Source: Cyclobacterium jeungdonense
GTDB lineage: Bacteria; Bacteroidota; Bacteroidia; Cytophagales; Cyclobacteriaceae
Reading direction: 5' to 3'
DNA: 64,000 nucleotides
Assembly (NCBI RefSeq): GCF_010994275.1
Contig: NZ_WMCD01000001.1
Location: forward strand, 620,001-684,000
The translations under genes and the position numbers were made by a program. The notes under the pieces were generated by a model. That model ran no database searches. It saw only the letters and a program-made list of their open reading frames with translations, and was not told where the DNA came from. Below, piece after piece: positions 9,700-19,581 of this stretch (its first letter is position 1; each line of letters begins with the position of its first letter).

Positions 9700-9939
9700 T
9701 CAACCTCCGCTAACAGGTGGGATTAAAGCAATTTCCTGATTTTCAGTGATCGGGGTTTCATCATCAGCATATTCCTGATCCACAGCGATGGCAAAACTGT
9801 ATAAAGTACCCATTTCTGGATATTGATTCAAGATCCATTGTTTTAATTCCAAAACCGTCGCAATTTTTTGGTGCTCTGGCAAGGATAACACTTGTTGTCC
9901 CATTAGTTCCTTTGAAATTCCGAATAAAAGCACTTCCAT
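9700..9939 (-). CDS. moaD: Molybdopterin synthase sulfur carrier subunit MoaD
   Basis: This 79-residue ubiquitin-fold protein ends in the diagnostic PPVSGG, whose terminal glycine is thiocarboxylated to deliver sulfur to molybdopterin. The segment NQEIALIPPVSGG is the usual MoaD C-terminus. It is the first gene of the minus-strand operon moaD-moaE-moaA-moeA-xdhC, and the promoter should lie in the AT-rich gap above position 9940. Confidence 0.93.
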   Translation of the reverse strand: MEVLLFGISKELMGQQVLSLPEHQKIATVLELKQWILNQYPEMGTLYSFAIAVDQEYADDETPITENQEIALIPPVSGG

Positions 9940-10352
9940 AGTTGGTTGAAATTTTCGCTATTGTGAGTCTTAAATTTACGCAATCAGTTTTGATAAACCA
10001 CGAATTTGGACAGCTTATTAATCGCTGCTCGAAAGCGCAGGCGCATTCAGAGGTTTTGGATGAAACTGTACGGTGAATTTTTAATTCACTTGAACTAGGT
10101 TTGTAGCAATTAATTCAAAATAATATTTTAATAATGGTCTTTAATCAACTAATATGATTTATAAAAAGGAAATACACTAAAATTTATATTTTAAAATTTT
10201 AGCTTTTATTAAAAAATTAGTAAAATCATCTAAGCTTTTGATAAAATTATATTTTTAAAAATAAAATTCTTTAAAAAATATTAAATGAAGTAAAATATTG
10301 TGATTTATTGGAAAATTACATTACTTGTAAGGTAGTAAGGTCTAAATTTTCG
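9940..10352. other. AT-rich divergent intergenic region
   Basis: This 413-bp gene-free stretch separates the moa operon (minus) from the ECF sigma gene (plus). From about 10095 to 10307 it is extremely AT-rich, with runs such as TTTATATTTTAAAATTTTAG. It presumably holds both promoters. No small ORF, hairpin terminator or clear repeat unit could be supported, and no clean match to the Bacteroidetes TTTG/TAnnTTTG promoter was found. Confidence 0.6.
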
Positions 10353-10946
10353 ATGTCAACTGAAAACAAATACTCGGTTCCTGAACTCGTAAGCTTCGTG
10401 AGGCAAGGCGATGCCGTTGCATATCAACAATTATATCAGCGGTTTGCTGCCAAAATTCTGAGAACCTGTAAGAAAATGTATTTGTGTCATCAAGATGCCG
10501 AGGAAGTCGTTCAGGAAGTTTTCTTAAAGGTTTGGGAAAAAAGAGAGGGATTGGATAGCTCGCTCTCTTTTAATGCCTATTTGTTCACGATCATGCGTTC
10601 CTCCATTTTTATTAGGTCACGAAAACAGGCCTTAGAAATTGCCTACAAGCAGTATCAGTTAAATTATGGCGTCCAGGTAACTTGCAATACCGAGGAAGAG
10701 ATGGAATTTAAGGAATTGAAACTGTTTTCAGAAAAAGCTATCGCGTCTCTTCCAAAAGGTCAGCAGGAGGTTTTTAAACTCAAATTCACCGAACACCTGA
10801 CAGCCGAAGAAATAGCGCTTAGGTTGCATTTGTCCAAACGAACGGTGGAGAACCAACTTTATAAAGCAACAAAAAGACTGAAACAAGAATTTCAATCCAG
10901 TGAGTTGATTCCGTCGGATTTATTCTTTTTGTTATTAATTTTCTAA
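10353..10946 (+). CDS. ECF RNA polymerase sigma factor (Bacteroidetes SusC-associated type)
   Basis: This sigma-70 family protein of about 197 residues has region 2 (GDAVAYQQLYQRF through HQDAEEVVQEVFLKVWEKRE) and region 4 (LPKGQQEVFKLKFTEHLTAEEIALRLHLS read in pieces, with the HTH followed by KRTVENQLYKATKRL). Region 3 is absent, as in ECF sigmas. A TTG-started extension to 10308 is possible but ATG 10353 gives the normal family N-terminus. It stands directly upstream of a FecR anti-sigma and an STN-type SusC receptor, the standard arrangement in which ligand binding outside is relayed through FecR to release the sigma factor. Its target is probably the susC operon that follows. Confidence 0.92.
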   Translation: MSTENKYSVPELVSFVRQGDAVAYQQLYQRFAAKILRTCKKMYLCHQDAEEVVQEVFLKVWEKREGLDSSLSFNAYLFTIMRSSIFIRSRKQALEIAYKQYQLNYGVQVTCNTEEEMEFKELKLFSEKAIASLPKGQQEVFKLKFTEHLTAEEIALRLHLSKRTVENQLYKATKRLKQEFQSSELIPSDLFFLLLIF

Positions 10947-11075
10947 TTTTTTTACCGTTTTGCTTAGTAATTTTTTATTTTTAACATATTTCATTAAAAT
11001 ATATGGAATAAATTCCCTTTGCATAAGTAAATTACCTGATTTGAGCATATATACCGTATAACCTACCAGGTAAGC

Positions 11076-12101
11076 ATGAGCGGTTTTATTCAAAAATGGA
11101 AAGATTTTCATGAAGGCAAGCTTTCAAAGCGTCATGCAAAGGCATTTTTAGAATATCTGAATAGTCCTGATGGGAAAAAAGAGTTTCAACAGCTACTGAA
11201 ATTAGTTTGGGATTCTGAAATCACTTCAGATAAAACAGACGCTGTTTTACCTTCCAAACCGGAAGGTCAAAAGGGGGATGATGAACAAAAAAAAACGAAT
11301 AAACAGTTACCTAAATTTCAACGGAATTCACCCTGGATTTATAGTTGGATTCGTTATGCTGCCGCTGTAGTGATCTTTTTACTTATGCTCCAGGAATGGG
11401 GCTTTTTGCCCCGATATTCAGCAGTGCCAATAGCTAATGAGTTGGATTCGGAATCAAGCTGGATTACGAAATCAAATCCAAAAGGCATAAAATCAAAAAT
11501 CTTGTTGCCGGATAGCTCCCGGGTTTTTTTAAATGCTGGCAGCGAAATCAAATATCCTAGAAATTTCACTATGAATCGTCTGGTGATTTTAAATGGAGAG
11601 GCATTTTTTGAAGTAGAAAAGAGAAAGGAAATGCCATTTACCGTTCAGGCTGCTCATGTAACCACTACTGTTTTGGGTACTTCCTTTAATATTAATACAA
11701 ATTCCCTGGAGTCCATAGAAATAGCCTTAGCTACCGGGAAAATACGGGTTAAAAATGAGCAAACCGGTAAAAATATGCAACTGGTTCCGGGTGAGGGGAG
11801 TTTGGTGCCCTCAGGAAGTAAACCCATGCAAAAAATGGATATAGATCCGAAGAAAATTTCCTTGTGGAAGGAGGGGATTCTTTATTTCGATAAAGAATCC
11901 TTTCAATCGATACTTAAAAAATTGGAAAACTGGTATGATGTTAAAATCTCAGTAAACGGAAATTTCCCTAATGACCAATTCTCCGGAACCTTTCAAAAGA
12001 AAGCCTACCTGAGTGATGTTCTTAATGTATTAAGCCACGCCATGCATTTTGATTACGAATTAGATGGTAAAAAAGTATCCATCTATCCTTCTCCCAGTTG
12101 A
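11076..12101 (+). CDS. FecR family anti-sigma factor
   Basis: The 341 residues comprise a cytoplasmic N-terminal sigma-binding segment (about 1-85), one transmembrane helix (YAAAVVIFLLMLQEWGFL, about 93-110), a periplasmic FecR domain with KILLPDSSRVFLNAGS, the FTVQAAHVTTTVLGTSFNIN segment, and a C-terminal DUF4974-type domain (ENWYDVKISV through DYELDGKKVSIYPS). In this family the periplasmic part senses the STN domain of a TonB receptor. The next gene encodes exactly such a receptor, so the three genes form one transenvelope signalling unit. Confidence 0.93.
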   Translation: MSGFIQKWKDFHEGKLSKRHAKAFLEYLNSPDGKKEFQQLLKLVWDSEITSDKTDAVLPSKPEGQKGDDEQKKTNKQLPKFQRNSPWIYSWIRYAAAVVIFLLMLQEWGFLPRYSAVPIANELDSESSWITKSNPKGIKSKILLPDSSRVFLNAGSEIKYPRNFTMNRLVILNGEAFFEVEKRKEMPFTVQAAHVTTTVLGTSFNINTNSLESIEIALATGKIRVKNEQTGKNMQLVPGEGSLVPSGSKPMQKMDIDPKKISLWKEGILYFDKESFQSILKKLENWYDVKISVNGNFPNDQFSGTFQKKAYLSDVLNVLSHAMHFDYELDGKKVSIYPSPS

Positions 12102-12148
12102 ATTGCATCAATTATAACCATCTAATATTAACCAATACCCAAAATCCC

Positions 12149-15100
12149 ATGAAGCATGTTTTATTAAAACCCACTAAAAATCTAAAGGTCAGGATACTGA
12201 CGTTAGGAATTTTAAGCATGCTGGTATTTCATACCGGTTATGCCTTTGACAGTGTCAAAAGTATTGAAGATGTGGTCATAAAACTGGATATCCGGCAGGG
12301 GAGTCTGCAGGAGATACTCCGCCACATTGAGAGCAAAACCGACTACCGGTTTTTCTATGCAGATAAAGGACTTGAAGATCCTGAAATTCTGCATCTAAAT
12401 AAGCTTAAAGGAAGCGTAGCGGAAATATTGACGGAATTGGCCATCGAAAAGAAACTGCATTTCAAACAGGTAAATAATGCCATAAGCGTGCGGTTTCTTG
12501 CCGAAAATGCGGATACTCAACGCCTTGAAATACGAGTGGAAGAAGCCGACATCGAAGTATCAGGTAAGGTAACAGCCCAAACAGGGGAGCCGTTGCCTGG
12601 GGTCGCGGTTTCTGTAGCAGGTACCACTATTGGGACCATTACCAATATTGATGGTGAGTATACACTAAATGCCCCAGAAGACGGCGAATTATTATTTTCC
12701 TACATTGGCTTTGCAACCCAGCGGGTCGATATCAATTCCAGGTCCATCATCAATGTTACCTTACAGGAAGATATTGCCGGCTTGGAAGAGGTGGTCGTTA
12801 CCGCTTTGGGGATAAAGCGGGAAGCAAAAAGCCTGGGATATGCCACCTCAACGGTAGAATCAGAAGAGATGACGATAAACAGGACACCAAATTTCATCAA
12901 TTCCCTTCAGGGAAAGGTAGCAGGAGTGAACATATCCTCAATGGGATCGGGTCCTCAGGGTAGCAGTAAGATTAGGATAAGAGGGGTTTCGTCTTTTGGA
13001 GGAAACAATTCTCCATTGATTGTTGTCAATGGCGTACCAATTGACAATACCAATTTTGGCGTAAGTGGAGACGTTTCGGAAGTGGGAAGCAACAGGAAAT
13101 CGGATAGTGGGGATGGGTTGAGTAGTATCAATCCGGATGACATTACTTCCATGTCGGTCTTGAAAGGGGCAGCGGCCTCAGCACTGTACGGTGCCAGAGC
13201 CAAGGATGGTGTCATCATGATAACTACCCGGAATAGGTCTACCGGATCGGGAATTCAGGTGGAATTAAATTCCAATTATACCCATGACACTCCACTGGAT
13301 TTTACCGACTATCAGTATGAATACGGTCAAGGTGAAGGCGGGCTTAGACCGACCTCACCCAGGCCGGTTTCGGGCGTGTGGAGTTTTGGAGAAAAATTTG
13401 AGCCCGGAATGACCCAAATTTTATTTGATGGCATTGAAGTGCCCTATGAGCCCCAGCCTAATAAAGTCAGAGGCTATTACCGGGATGGTTCCACCTTTTC
13501 GAATACCATTCGGATCTCATCCGGAGGAGAAAATGGTGGTTTTAGCCTATCAGTGGCCAATATGGACAGTAAGGCAATTCTTCCCGGCTCCAATTACAAT
13601 AGGAAAACGATAAACCTGGGCTTTACCCAAAACATGAAAAAACTTACCGTTTCCGGTAATATCAATTATTCCAAGGAAGACCGGGTTAATCCGCCGAATA
13701 TTGCCGAGCAGGATTTTAGTCCGGTAGTCATTTATACCCTGGCTACATCCATGCCTCTAGACCTGTTGGAGGAATATGCTTTTGATGAAAACGGAGATGA
13801 ATTTCCCTATTCTCGTTTTACCAACCGTACCAATCCCTACTTTGCCCTTTCCCGGTTTGAAAACAATGTGAGGGATAGGGTCTATGGCAACATTACAGCA
13901 AGGTATGACATTACAGATTGGCTGTATGTGCAAGGAAGATTCGGCCAGGATTTTTACTCCAGGGATTCCGAATACAATTTACCTACCGGCTCGCAACGGC
14001 AATCGTCACCACCTCCGGGATTTGTAAATGGGCAGTACGTTCAGGATTTGAGGCGTTTTCGCGAGGTAAACGCAGATTTTCTAATAGGTTTGGACCGGAC
14101 CTTTGGGGATTTCGGATTGCTCGTCAATTTAGGTGGGAACCAAATGTACAGGAGATTGGATGTGAATACTTTATTGGGTGAAAACTTTTATACCAGAGGA
14201 TTATACACCATCGGCAATGCCAGTAAAATTACCACAAACTATACCATTTCCGAACGTCAGGTAAATTCATTGTATGCAAGCACGGAATTGTCTTACAAAG
14301 GGTTTTTGTACGTAAACGGTACGGTTAGAAACGATTGGTTTTCGACGCTTTCCCCGGCCAACCGAAGTATTCTCTACCCCTCGTTGACCGGCAGTTTTGT
14401 TTTTTCCCAGGCCTTTGCAAATCTACCCAACTGGGTATCGTTTGGTAAAATCAGGCTAGCTTACGCCGAAGTGGGGAGTGATACGGATGTGCAGCCCTAT
14501 GCCAATAACCTTTTTTATAACATCAATCAGCAACAATTCCCCAATTCCAATGGGATCGCACAACCGGTGGGATCGATTAGCGGTTCGGTGGTTCCTAATG
14601 ATGACCTGCGTCCAATGAGGGTTAAGGAACGTGAAATCGGATTGGAAATGACCCTATTCGACAACCTACGGTTTGAAGTATCTTACTATAATAAGTTGTC
14701 CTCGGATCAGATTTTGCAGGCGCAGATTTCTGATGCGTCCGGCTATCAGGACCAGTTGATAAACGTGGGAGAAAGTGAAAATAGGGGAGTCGAAATGTTT
14801 GCGGCTATTTCACCGGTTAGGAGTAATAAGTTCAATTGGAACTTTAGTGCCAATGCTGCATACAATCAATCGAAAGTTTTGAGTTTGGGGGATGACGTGG
14901 ACGGGACTTTTATCACGGTCGGAAACGCTGAGTTTCACGGTGAGGTACGACAGGAGGTGGGAAAACCCATGGCCCAGCTCTACGGCTGGGGCTACCTCCG
15001 GGATGAGCAGGGTCGACAGGTCTTCGATCCCAATAACGGCCGTCCGCTACGCTCAAATGAACAATTGAATTTTGGTACGGCCATTCCCATTTGGGTAGGC

Positions 15101-15610
15101 GGCTTTACCAACAGTTTTTCCTATAATAATCTGAGTTTTTCTTTCCTCATTGATTATAAACTGGGACATAAACTGATATCCGGAACACATACCAATGCTT
15201 ACCGGCATGGTCTGGACAAAGCCACATTGGAGGGTAGGGAACAAGGCTTCGTTGTTGGGGATGGCGTGAATCCAAATGGCGAAACGAATACGGCTCAATC
15301 TCCTGTGCAGACGTATTACGAGACGATACGTTCTGGGCGAATGTCCGAGCAGTCGGTTTTTAATGCTGGTTCCTGGCAGTTAAGGCAACTGACACTAGGG
15401 TATGATTTTACCTCGCTTGTGCCGGAAAACAATTTTATTCGGGGATTGCGATTAAATCTGGTTTCCAACAACGTAGCCGTTATCAAAAAATGGGTACCTC
15501 ATATCCATCCGGACCAAAATGGGATCATCTCTGACAACAACGCGGGACTCGAAGCAACCGGTTTGCCGGTTACCAGAAGTATAGGATTTAATCTAAATGT
15601 GAAATTTTAG
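12149..15610 (+). CDS. SusC/RagA TonB-dependent receptor with STN signalling domain
   Basis: About 1153 residues from ATG 12149; a TTG at 12098 in frame would only add an implausible lead before the signal peptide. Order of parts: signal peptide (about 1-33), STN domain (about 40-115, VVIKLDIRQGSLQEIL to INNAISVRF-like end), carboxypeptidase-regulatory-like domain (about 137-205, SGKVTAQTGEPLPGVAVSV), TonB plug beginning with EEVVVTALGIKREAKS, and a 22-strand barrel ending in the aromatic SIGFNLNVKF. It imports an oligomeric or complexed ligand using TonB energy, with the SusD partner as lid. The STN domain lets it signal to the FecR protein just upstream. The downstream sugar-acid genes suggest an acidic sugar or a glycan containing it, which is inference. 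Confidence 0.95.
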   Translation: MKHVLLKPTKNLKVRILTLGILSMLVFHTGYAFDSVKSIEDVVIKLDIRQGSLQEILRHIESKTDYRFFYADKGLEDPEILHLNKLKGSVAEILTELAIEKKLHFKQVNNAISVRFLAENADTQRLEIRVEEADIEVSGKVTAQTGEPLPGVAVSVAGTTIGTITNIDGEYTLNAPEDGELLFSYIGFATQRVDINSRSIINVTLQEDIAGLEEVVVTALGIKREAKSLGYATSTVESEEMTINRTPNFINSLQGKVAGVNISSMGSGPQGSSKIRIRGVSSFGGNNSPLIVVNGVPIDNTNFGVSGDVSEVGSNRKSDSGDGLSSINPDDITSMSVLKGAAASALYGARAKDGVIMITTRNRSTGSGIQVELNSNYTHDTPLDFTDYQYEYGQGEGGLRPTSPRPVSGVWSFGEKFEPGMTQILFDGIEVPYEPQPNKVRGYYRDGSTFSNTIRISSGGENGGFSLSVANMDSKAILPGSNYNRKTINLGFTQNMKKLTVSGNINYSKEDRVNPPNIAEQDFSPVVIYTLATSMPLDLLEEYAFDENGDEFPYSRFTNRTNPYFALSRFENNVRDRVYGNITARYDITDWLYVQGRFGQDFYSRDSEYNLPTGSQRQSSPPPGFVNGQYVQDLRRFREVNADFLIGLDRTFGDFGLLVNLGGNQMYRRLDVNTLLGENFYTRGLYTIGNASKITTNYTISERQVNSLYASTELSYKGFLYVNGTVRNDWFSTLSPANRSILYPSLTGSFVFSQAFANLPNWVSFGKIRLAYAEVGSDTDVQPYANNLFYNINQQQFPNSNGIAQPVGSISGSVVPNDDLRPMRVKEREIGLEMTLFDNLRFEVSYYNKLSSDQILQAQISDASGYQDQLINVGESENRGVEMFAAISPVRSNKFNWNFSANAAYNQSKVLSLGDDVDGTFITVGNAEFHGEVRQEVGKPMAQLYGWGYLRDEQGRQVFDPNNGRPLRSNEQLNFGTAIPIWVGGFTNSFSYNNLSFSFLIDYKLGHKLISGTHTNAYRHGLDKATLEGREQGFVVGDGVNPNGETNTAQSPVQTYYETIRSGRMSEQSVFNAGSWQLRQLTLGYDFTSLVPENNFIRGLRLNLVSNNVAVIKKWVPHIHPDQNGIISDNNAGLEATGLPVTRSIGFNLNVKF

Positions 15611-15661
15611 TAGTCAATTGCTTCTCCGAATCATTGATACAAACGATATAAATTAACTGAA

Positions 15662-17197
15662 ATGAAAAAGTCAATAATATTACATCTGTTTCTGGGATTG
15701 ATGGGAGCCTTTATTCTGGTTTCCTGTGACGAGGGGTTTGACGAAATGAATACCAACCCGGTACGCCTTACCTCCATTGATCCGGCGTTTCAATTGAATC
15801 AAGCTATTATTTCCAGTTCTCCAGGTTATAATAATCTTACTTACGAAACTACGATCGTCCGGCAGATGATTACCCCTTTTCAGGGGGTAGGCACCGGAGG
15901 AAACCTTAATCAGGATAACCGGTCTGCGACTCAGGGCAACTGGCAAACCGGCTATCGGACAATTGTGAAAAACCTAATTGACGGGTTGGCAGTCCTTGAA
16001 GGTAATGCGGAGAGGACGAATCTGTACAATATCATGCGGATTTGGAAGGCGCATGCTTTTATGATGTTGACCGATACCTATGGGGATGTCCCCTATTCCG
16101 AGGCTGGTTTGGGATTTATAGAAGGAACGGTATTTCCGAAGTATGATTCTCAAGAGTCTATTTACACCAGCATTCTGAACGATTTGGAAATGGCGGTACA
16201 GGGTCTGGATGAAAGCAAGGATCCGATCAATCAGGAAATACTCTACAGCGGCAATATCGAGCAATGGAAGCGGCTGGGTAATTCCTTGCTGTTGCGGGCA
16301 GCCATGCGCCTTGTTAAAGTGAGTCCATCCACCGCTCAGGAATATGCTACGAAGGCCATTAATGGAGGGCTGATGCAATCCAATGAAGACAATGCAGTTG
16401 TAAGGCATAATGCGGATTACCGAAACAGCCTGGGAACTAATCTTAATGGAGGGCAGGCGCCATTTTATTACCTGGATGAAGAATTTGTCGATTTCCTTCA
16501 GAGTAACGACGACCCCAGGTTAGAGTCCATTGCGGTACGTTATGTGGGTGCCTTGAGTGGAGGAGAGCAAACCGAAGCCAATGCAAACCGATCGGCTGAG
16601 GCGCAAATCGGAATGCCGCAGGGGTACGATAATACGACCATCATTCCGGTTGCTGAAGCTGCCGGACTGGCCAGCTTATATAGCTATAGTCAATTGGATC
16701 GCAATCGTTTAGGAAACCCCGAAGCACCAAATTTCCTGGTCACGTACTCACAGACGCTCTTGCTTTGGGCAGAAGCAGTGGCCAGGGGATGGGTTTCCGG
16801 AGATGCGGAAGAATTGTATCAGGATGGTATTCGTGCCCATATGGAACAAATGGCTCTTTGGCCTAACGATACAGAAATAGCCCCCGAAGCCATAGATGCT
16901 TACATTCAAAATCATCCACTGGAAGCAGGAGCAGAACTGGAACTGATAAATACGCAATACTGGGTATCCTCTTTCCTGATCGGACCGGAAACCTGGGCGA
17001 ATTTTAGAAGAAGCGGATTTCCTCTGGTAAGTCCCAATCCATATCCGGGAAGCGATCTGCAAAACGAGGATTTCATTCGAAGACTCACCTACCCGGATTC
17101 AGAGCTTACAGTAAACAAGGAAAACGTTGACCAGGCGACCAGCCGGATGGGCCCGGATATTTTGGACACCCGGGTTTGGTGGGATGTGCAGCAGTAG
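15662..17197 (+). CDS. SusD/RagB family surface lipoprotein
   Basis: This 511-residue protein has a lipoprotein signal ending in LVSC with Cys 22. It belongs to the SusD-like group: NTNPVRLTSIDPAFQLNQAI near the N-terminus, the helical TPR-like core with RIWKAHAFMMLTDTYGDVPYSEA, and the C-terminal YWVSSFLIGPETWANFRRSG segment. It caps the SusC barrel and binds substrate at the cell surface. The gene starts 51 bp after susC and is surely co-transcribed with it. Confidence 0.94.
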   Translation: MKKSIILHLFLGLMGAFILVSCDEGFDEMNTNPVRLTSIDPAFQLNQAIISSSPGYNNLTYETTIVRQMITPFQGVGTGGNLNQDNRSATQGNWQTGYRTIVKNLIDGLAVLEGNAERTNLYNIMRIWKAHAFMMLTDTYGDVPYSEAGLGFIEGTVFPKYDSQESIYTSILNDLEMAVQGLDESKDPINQEILYSGNIEQWKRLGNSLLLRAAMRLVKVSPSTAQEYATKAINGGLMQSNEDNAVVRHNADYRNSLGTNLNGGQAPFYYLDEEFVDFLQSNDDPRLESIAVRYVGALSGGEQTEANANRSAEAQIGMPQGYDNTTIIPVAEAAGLASLYSYSQLDRNRLGNPEAPNFLVTYSQTLLLWAEAVARGWVSGDAEELYQDGIRAHMEQMALWPNDTEIAPEAIDAYIQNHPLEAGAELELINTQYWVSSFLIGPETWANFRRSGFPLVSPNPYPGSDLQNEDFIRRLTYPDSELTVNKENVDQATSRMGPDILDTRVWWDVQQ

Positions 17198-17259
17198 GAT
17201 TTTTGAAATAAAATTCTAACTTTAATACATCGTTCCAAATAAAAAACCTTTAAAATTAA

Positions 17260-18033
17260 ATGAAACACCTTAAAAAGCGTTTAAAATCCGGAGAAACATT
17301 AATCGGTTGCTGGTTAAATTTAGGAAGTTCCATTACCGCCGAAATCGTAGGTTTATCGGGATTTGACTGGGTGCTTATTGATCTGGAACATGGTGCAGGA
17401 GAACAAAAAGACCTGCTGCACCAGCTCCAGGCACTCGAACATACAGTAGCAGCACCCATCGTACGGGTGGAAAGCCACCAGAAAGAACGGATTCATAGGG
17501 TCCTGGATCTGGGTGCGGAAGGGGTGATGTGTCCAAGAATAGTTTCTGCTAAAGACGCCCAAATAGCGGTTAAAGGGATTCACTATCCCCCAACTGGCAT
17601 CCGGGGAGTGGCCAAAATGGTCCGCGCAACCGGATTTGGGAAGGATTTTGACGCTTACAAATCCGGCACCAGCGACGCTTTGGTTGGGATCATTCAAATC
17701 GAAACCGCAGAGGCGTTGGATGAACTCGATGAGATAGCAAAAACTCCGGGGGTAGATGTACTCTTTATCGGTCCTGCGGACCTTACCGTTGCTTTGGGAG
17801 TTGATGGGGACCTGACCCATCCTTTATTTATAGAAGCTGTAGATCGGATTATTAAGGCTGCCAAAAACGCTTCCAAGGCAGTGGGTATTTTGATCTTTGA
17901 TCCTAACGATTTCAAAAAGTACCAGGACCTGGGAATACAGTTGATAGCCTGTGGATCGGATGCCACCTTCGTGGCTTCCGGAGCCCGGGACTTGCAACGC
18001 AAGTTAAGCCAATTTAAAAAGTCCGATACATGA
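17260..18033 (+). CDS. HpaI/GarL-type class II 2-keto-3-deoxy acid aldolase
   Basis: The 257 residues match the HpcH/HpaI aldolase family: DWVLIDLEHGAGE with the catalytic His 44, APIVRVE with Arg 69, the GVMCPRIVSAKDAQ segment, a metal-ligand Glu in IIQIETAEALDEL, and FIGPADLTVALG with the second acidic ligand. Members cleave 5-keto-4-deoxy-glucarate (GarL), 2-keto-3-deoxy-rhamnonate (RhmA) or 4-hydroxy-2-oxo-heptanedioate (HpaI). With a GudD-like dehydratase and a GarR-like reductase nearby, the GarL reaction giving pyruvate and tartronate semialdehyde fits best. It is cytoplasmic, with no signal peptide. Its stop overlaps the start of the permease by 4 bp (ATGA). Confidence 0.88.
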   Translation: MKHLKKRLKSGETLIGCWLNLGSSITAEIVGLSGFDWVLIDLEHGAGEQKDLLHQLQALEHTVAAPIVRVESHQKERIHRVLDLGAEGVMCPRIVSAKDAQIAVKGIHYPPTGIRGVAKMVRATGFGKDFDAYKSGTSDALVGIIQIETAEALDELDEIAKTPGVDVLFIGPADLTVALGVDGDLTHPLFIEAVDRIIKAAKNASKAVGILIFDPNDFKKYQDLGIQLIACGSDATFVASGARDLQRKLSQFKKSDT

Positions 18034-19463
18034 TGCAGGATCCTTTTATCATTTTACTGATAGGAATGCTGATTGTGGTTGGGGGGATTATTGGGGGAAA
18101 ACTGAATCCGTTTATGGCCCTACTGCTGGCGGCATTGGTGGTAGCCTGGTTGACGCCAGCAGAAGCTATCCGGGAATTTGCCCTTAGCAAAGGCCAATCC
18201 GAAACTGCCGCCAACACGTTAGCATATACCTCTATAGGAGAAAGAATAGCGGATGCCTTCGGCAGTACTGTAGGCAAAATTGGAATATTGATAGCTATGG
18301 CCGCGATTATTGGAAAATCCATGCTTATGAGTGGGGCAGCGGAGCGTATTGTGCGGTCAATTCTAGGACTAACTGGTGAAAAAAATGCGCCTTTGGCCTT
18401 TTTGAGCGGTAGTTTCTTTCTGGGAATCCCCGTCTTTTTCGATACGGTCTTCTACCTCATGATTCCCCTGGCAAAGGCCATGGCGATGAGGCTGAAGAAA
18501 AGTTACCTCTTGCTGGTGCTTTGTATTACTGCAGGTGCTGCAATGGCCAACTCCCTGGTTCCCCCAACTCCTGGGCCCCTGTTTCTCATCGCCGAAATGA
18601 ACATTCCCATCGGTATGATGATGGTGGGGGGCTTTCTGGTTGGATTGGTGACCATTGCTGCGGGATACATTTTTGCCGTCTGGGCAAATAAAAGGAACGA
18701 GATACCCTTAAGGGACTCGCTGGATGCACCTTTAAGTGAAATAAAATCTCTGGCTGATAAACCCAAATCTCAATTGCCATCCCTGGGGCTGGCAGCTGCT
18801 CCGATTTTGGTTCCATTACTATTAATAACAGGAAGCGCTTCGATCAGCACTTTCTGGGAAATTGATCCGGGAGAAAGTGCTTCTGTTTTTTTCGAAAGCA
18901 TTCATTTTTTAGGGGAAAAAAACATGGCTTTGATTCTGGGGGCATTGGCAGCCTTACTTACGCTATTTATCCGGCGTAACAAAGCAGGCGGTGAAATGAA
19001 AGGCGCGGTTCAGGCCGCGTTGACCAGTGGCGGGGTGATTATCCTGATTACTGCAGCAGGAGGTGCATTTGGAGCCATGCTTCAGCAAACCGGAATTAGT
19101 TTGAAAATTGCCAGCCTGACCCAGGGGTATCAGATGGCATTGATTCCGCTGGCCTTTTTTATAACCGCCCTGGTCAGAACCGCCCAGGGTTCTGCTACGG
19201 TGGCCATGATCACTGCTTCCGGGATTTTGTCAGGAATGTCTACCGCTGGGTTGGACTACCATCACCTTTACCTGGGACTTTCCATTGCTTGTGGATCCAA
19301 ACTGATTCCATGGATGAATGACAGCGGTTTTTGGATCGTTTGCAAGATGAGTAACTTAACTGAAAAGGAAGCACTTAAGACGTTTTCGCCTTTATTGACC
19401 ATAATGGGAGTGGTAGGCTTGATTACCATAATGATTGGGGCTAAGCTTTTCCCCTTGGTATAA
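18030..19463 (+). CDS. GntP family gluconate/sugar-acid permease
   Basis: This very hydrophobic 477-residue protein has about 12-14 membrane segments. Family signatures include GKIGILIAMAAIIGKSMLMSGAAE, FFLGIPVFFDTVFYLMIPLA, NSLVPPTPGPLFLIAEMNI and the C-terminal RTAQGSATVAMITASGI followed by CGSKLIPWMNDSGFW, all close to GntP transporters. The family moves gluconate, idonate, fructuronate or related hydroxy acids with protons across the inner membrane. It is translationally coupled to the aldolase by an ATGA overlap, which makes the two a sugar-acid uptake and cleavage pair. Confidence 0.93.
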   Translation: MMQDPFIILLIGMLIVVGGIIGGKLNPFMALLLAALVVAWLTPAEAIREFALSKGQSETAANTLAYTSIGERIADAFGSTVGKIGILIAMAAIIGKSMLMSGAAERIVRSILGLTGEKNAPLAFLSGSFFLGIPVFFDTVFYLMIPLAKAMAMRLKKSYLLLVLCITAGAAMANSLVPPTPGPLFLIAEMNIPIGMMMVGGFLVGLVTIAAGYIFAVWANKRNEIPLRDSLDAPLSEIKSLADKPKSQLPSLGLAAAPILVPLLLITGSASISTFWEIDPGESASVFFESIHFLGEKNMALILGALAALLTLFIRRNKAGGEMKGAVQAALTSGGVIILITAAGGAFGAMLQQTGISLKIASLTQGYQMALIPLAFFITALVRTAQGSATVAMITASGILSGMSTAGLDYHHLYLGLSIACGSKLIPWMNDSGFWIVCKMSNLTEKEALKTFSPLLTIMGVVGLITIMIGAKLFPLV

Positions 19464-19581
19464 AACAAATGAAATCGAGCATGACGCAAGCGACACACGG
19501 AAGGATGATTATAAAGCATGCGAGATTCCATATGGCCGCTTAAAGACAATAATAAACATATGAAATAAACCCAATTGAGCT

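Noticed and set aside
14960..15000. Hairpin-like sequence in the susC gene
   Set aside because: It lies inside a well-supported coding region without a T tract.
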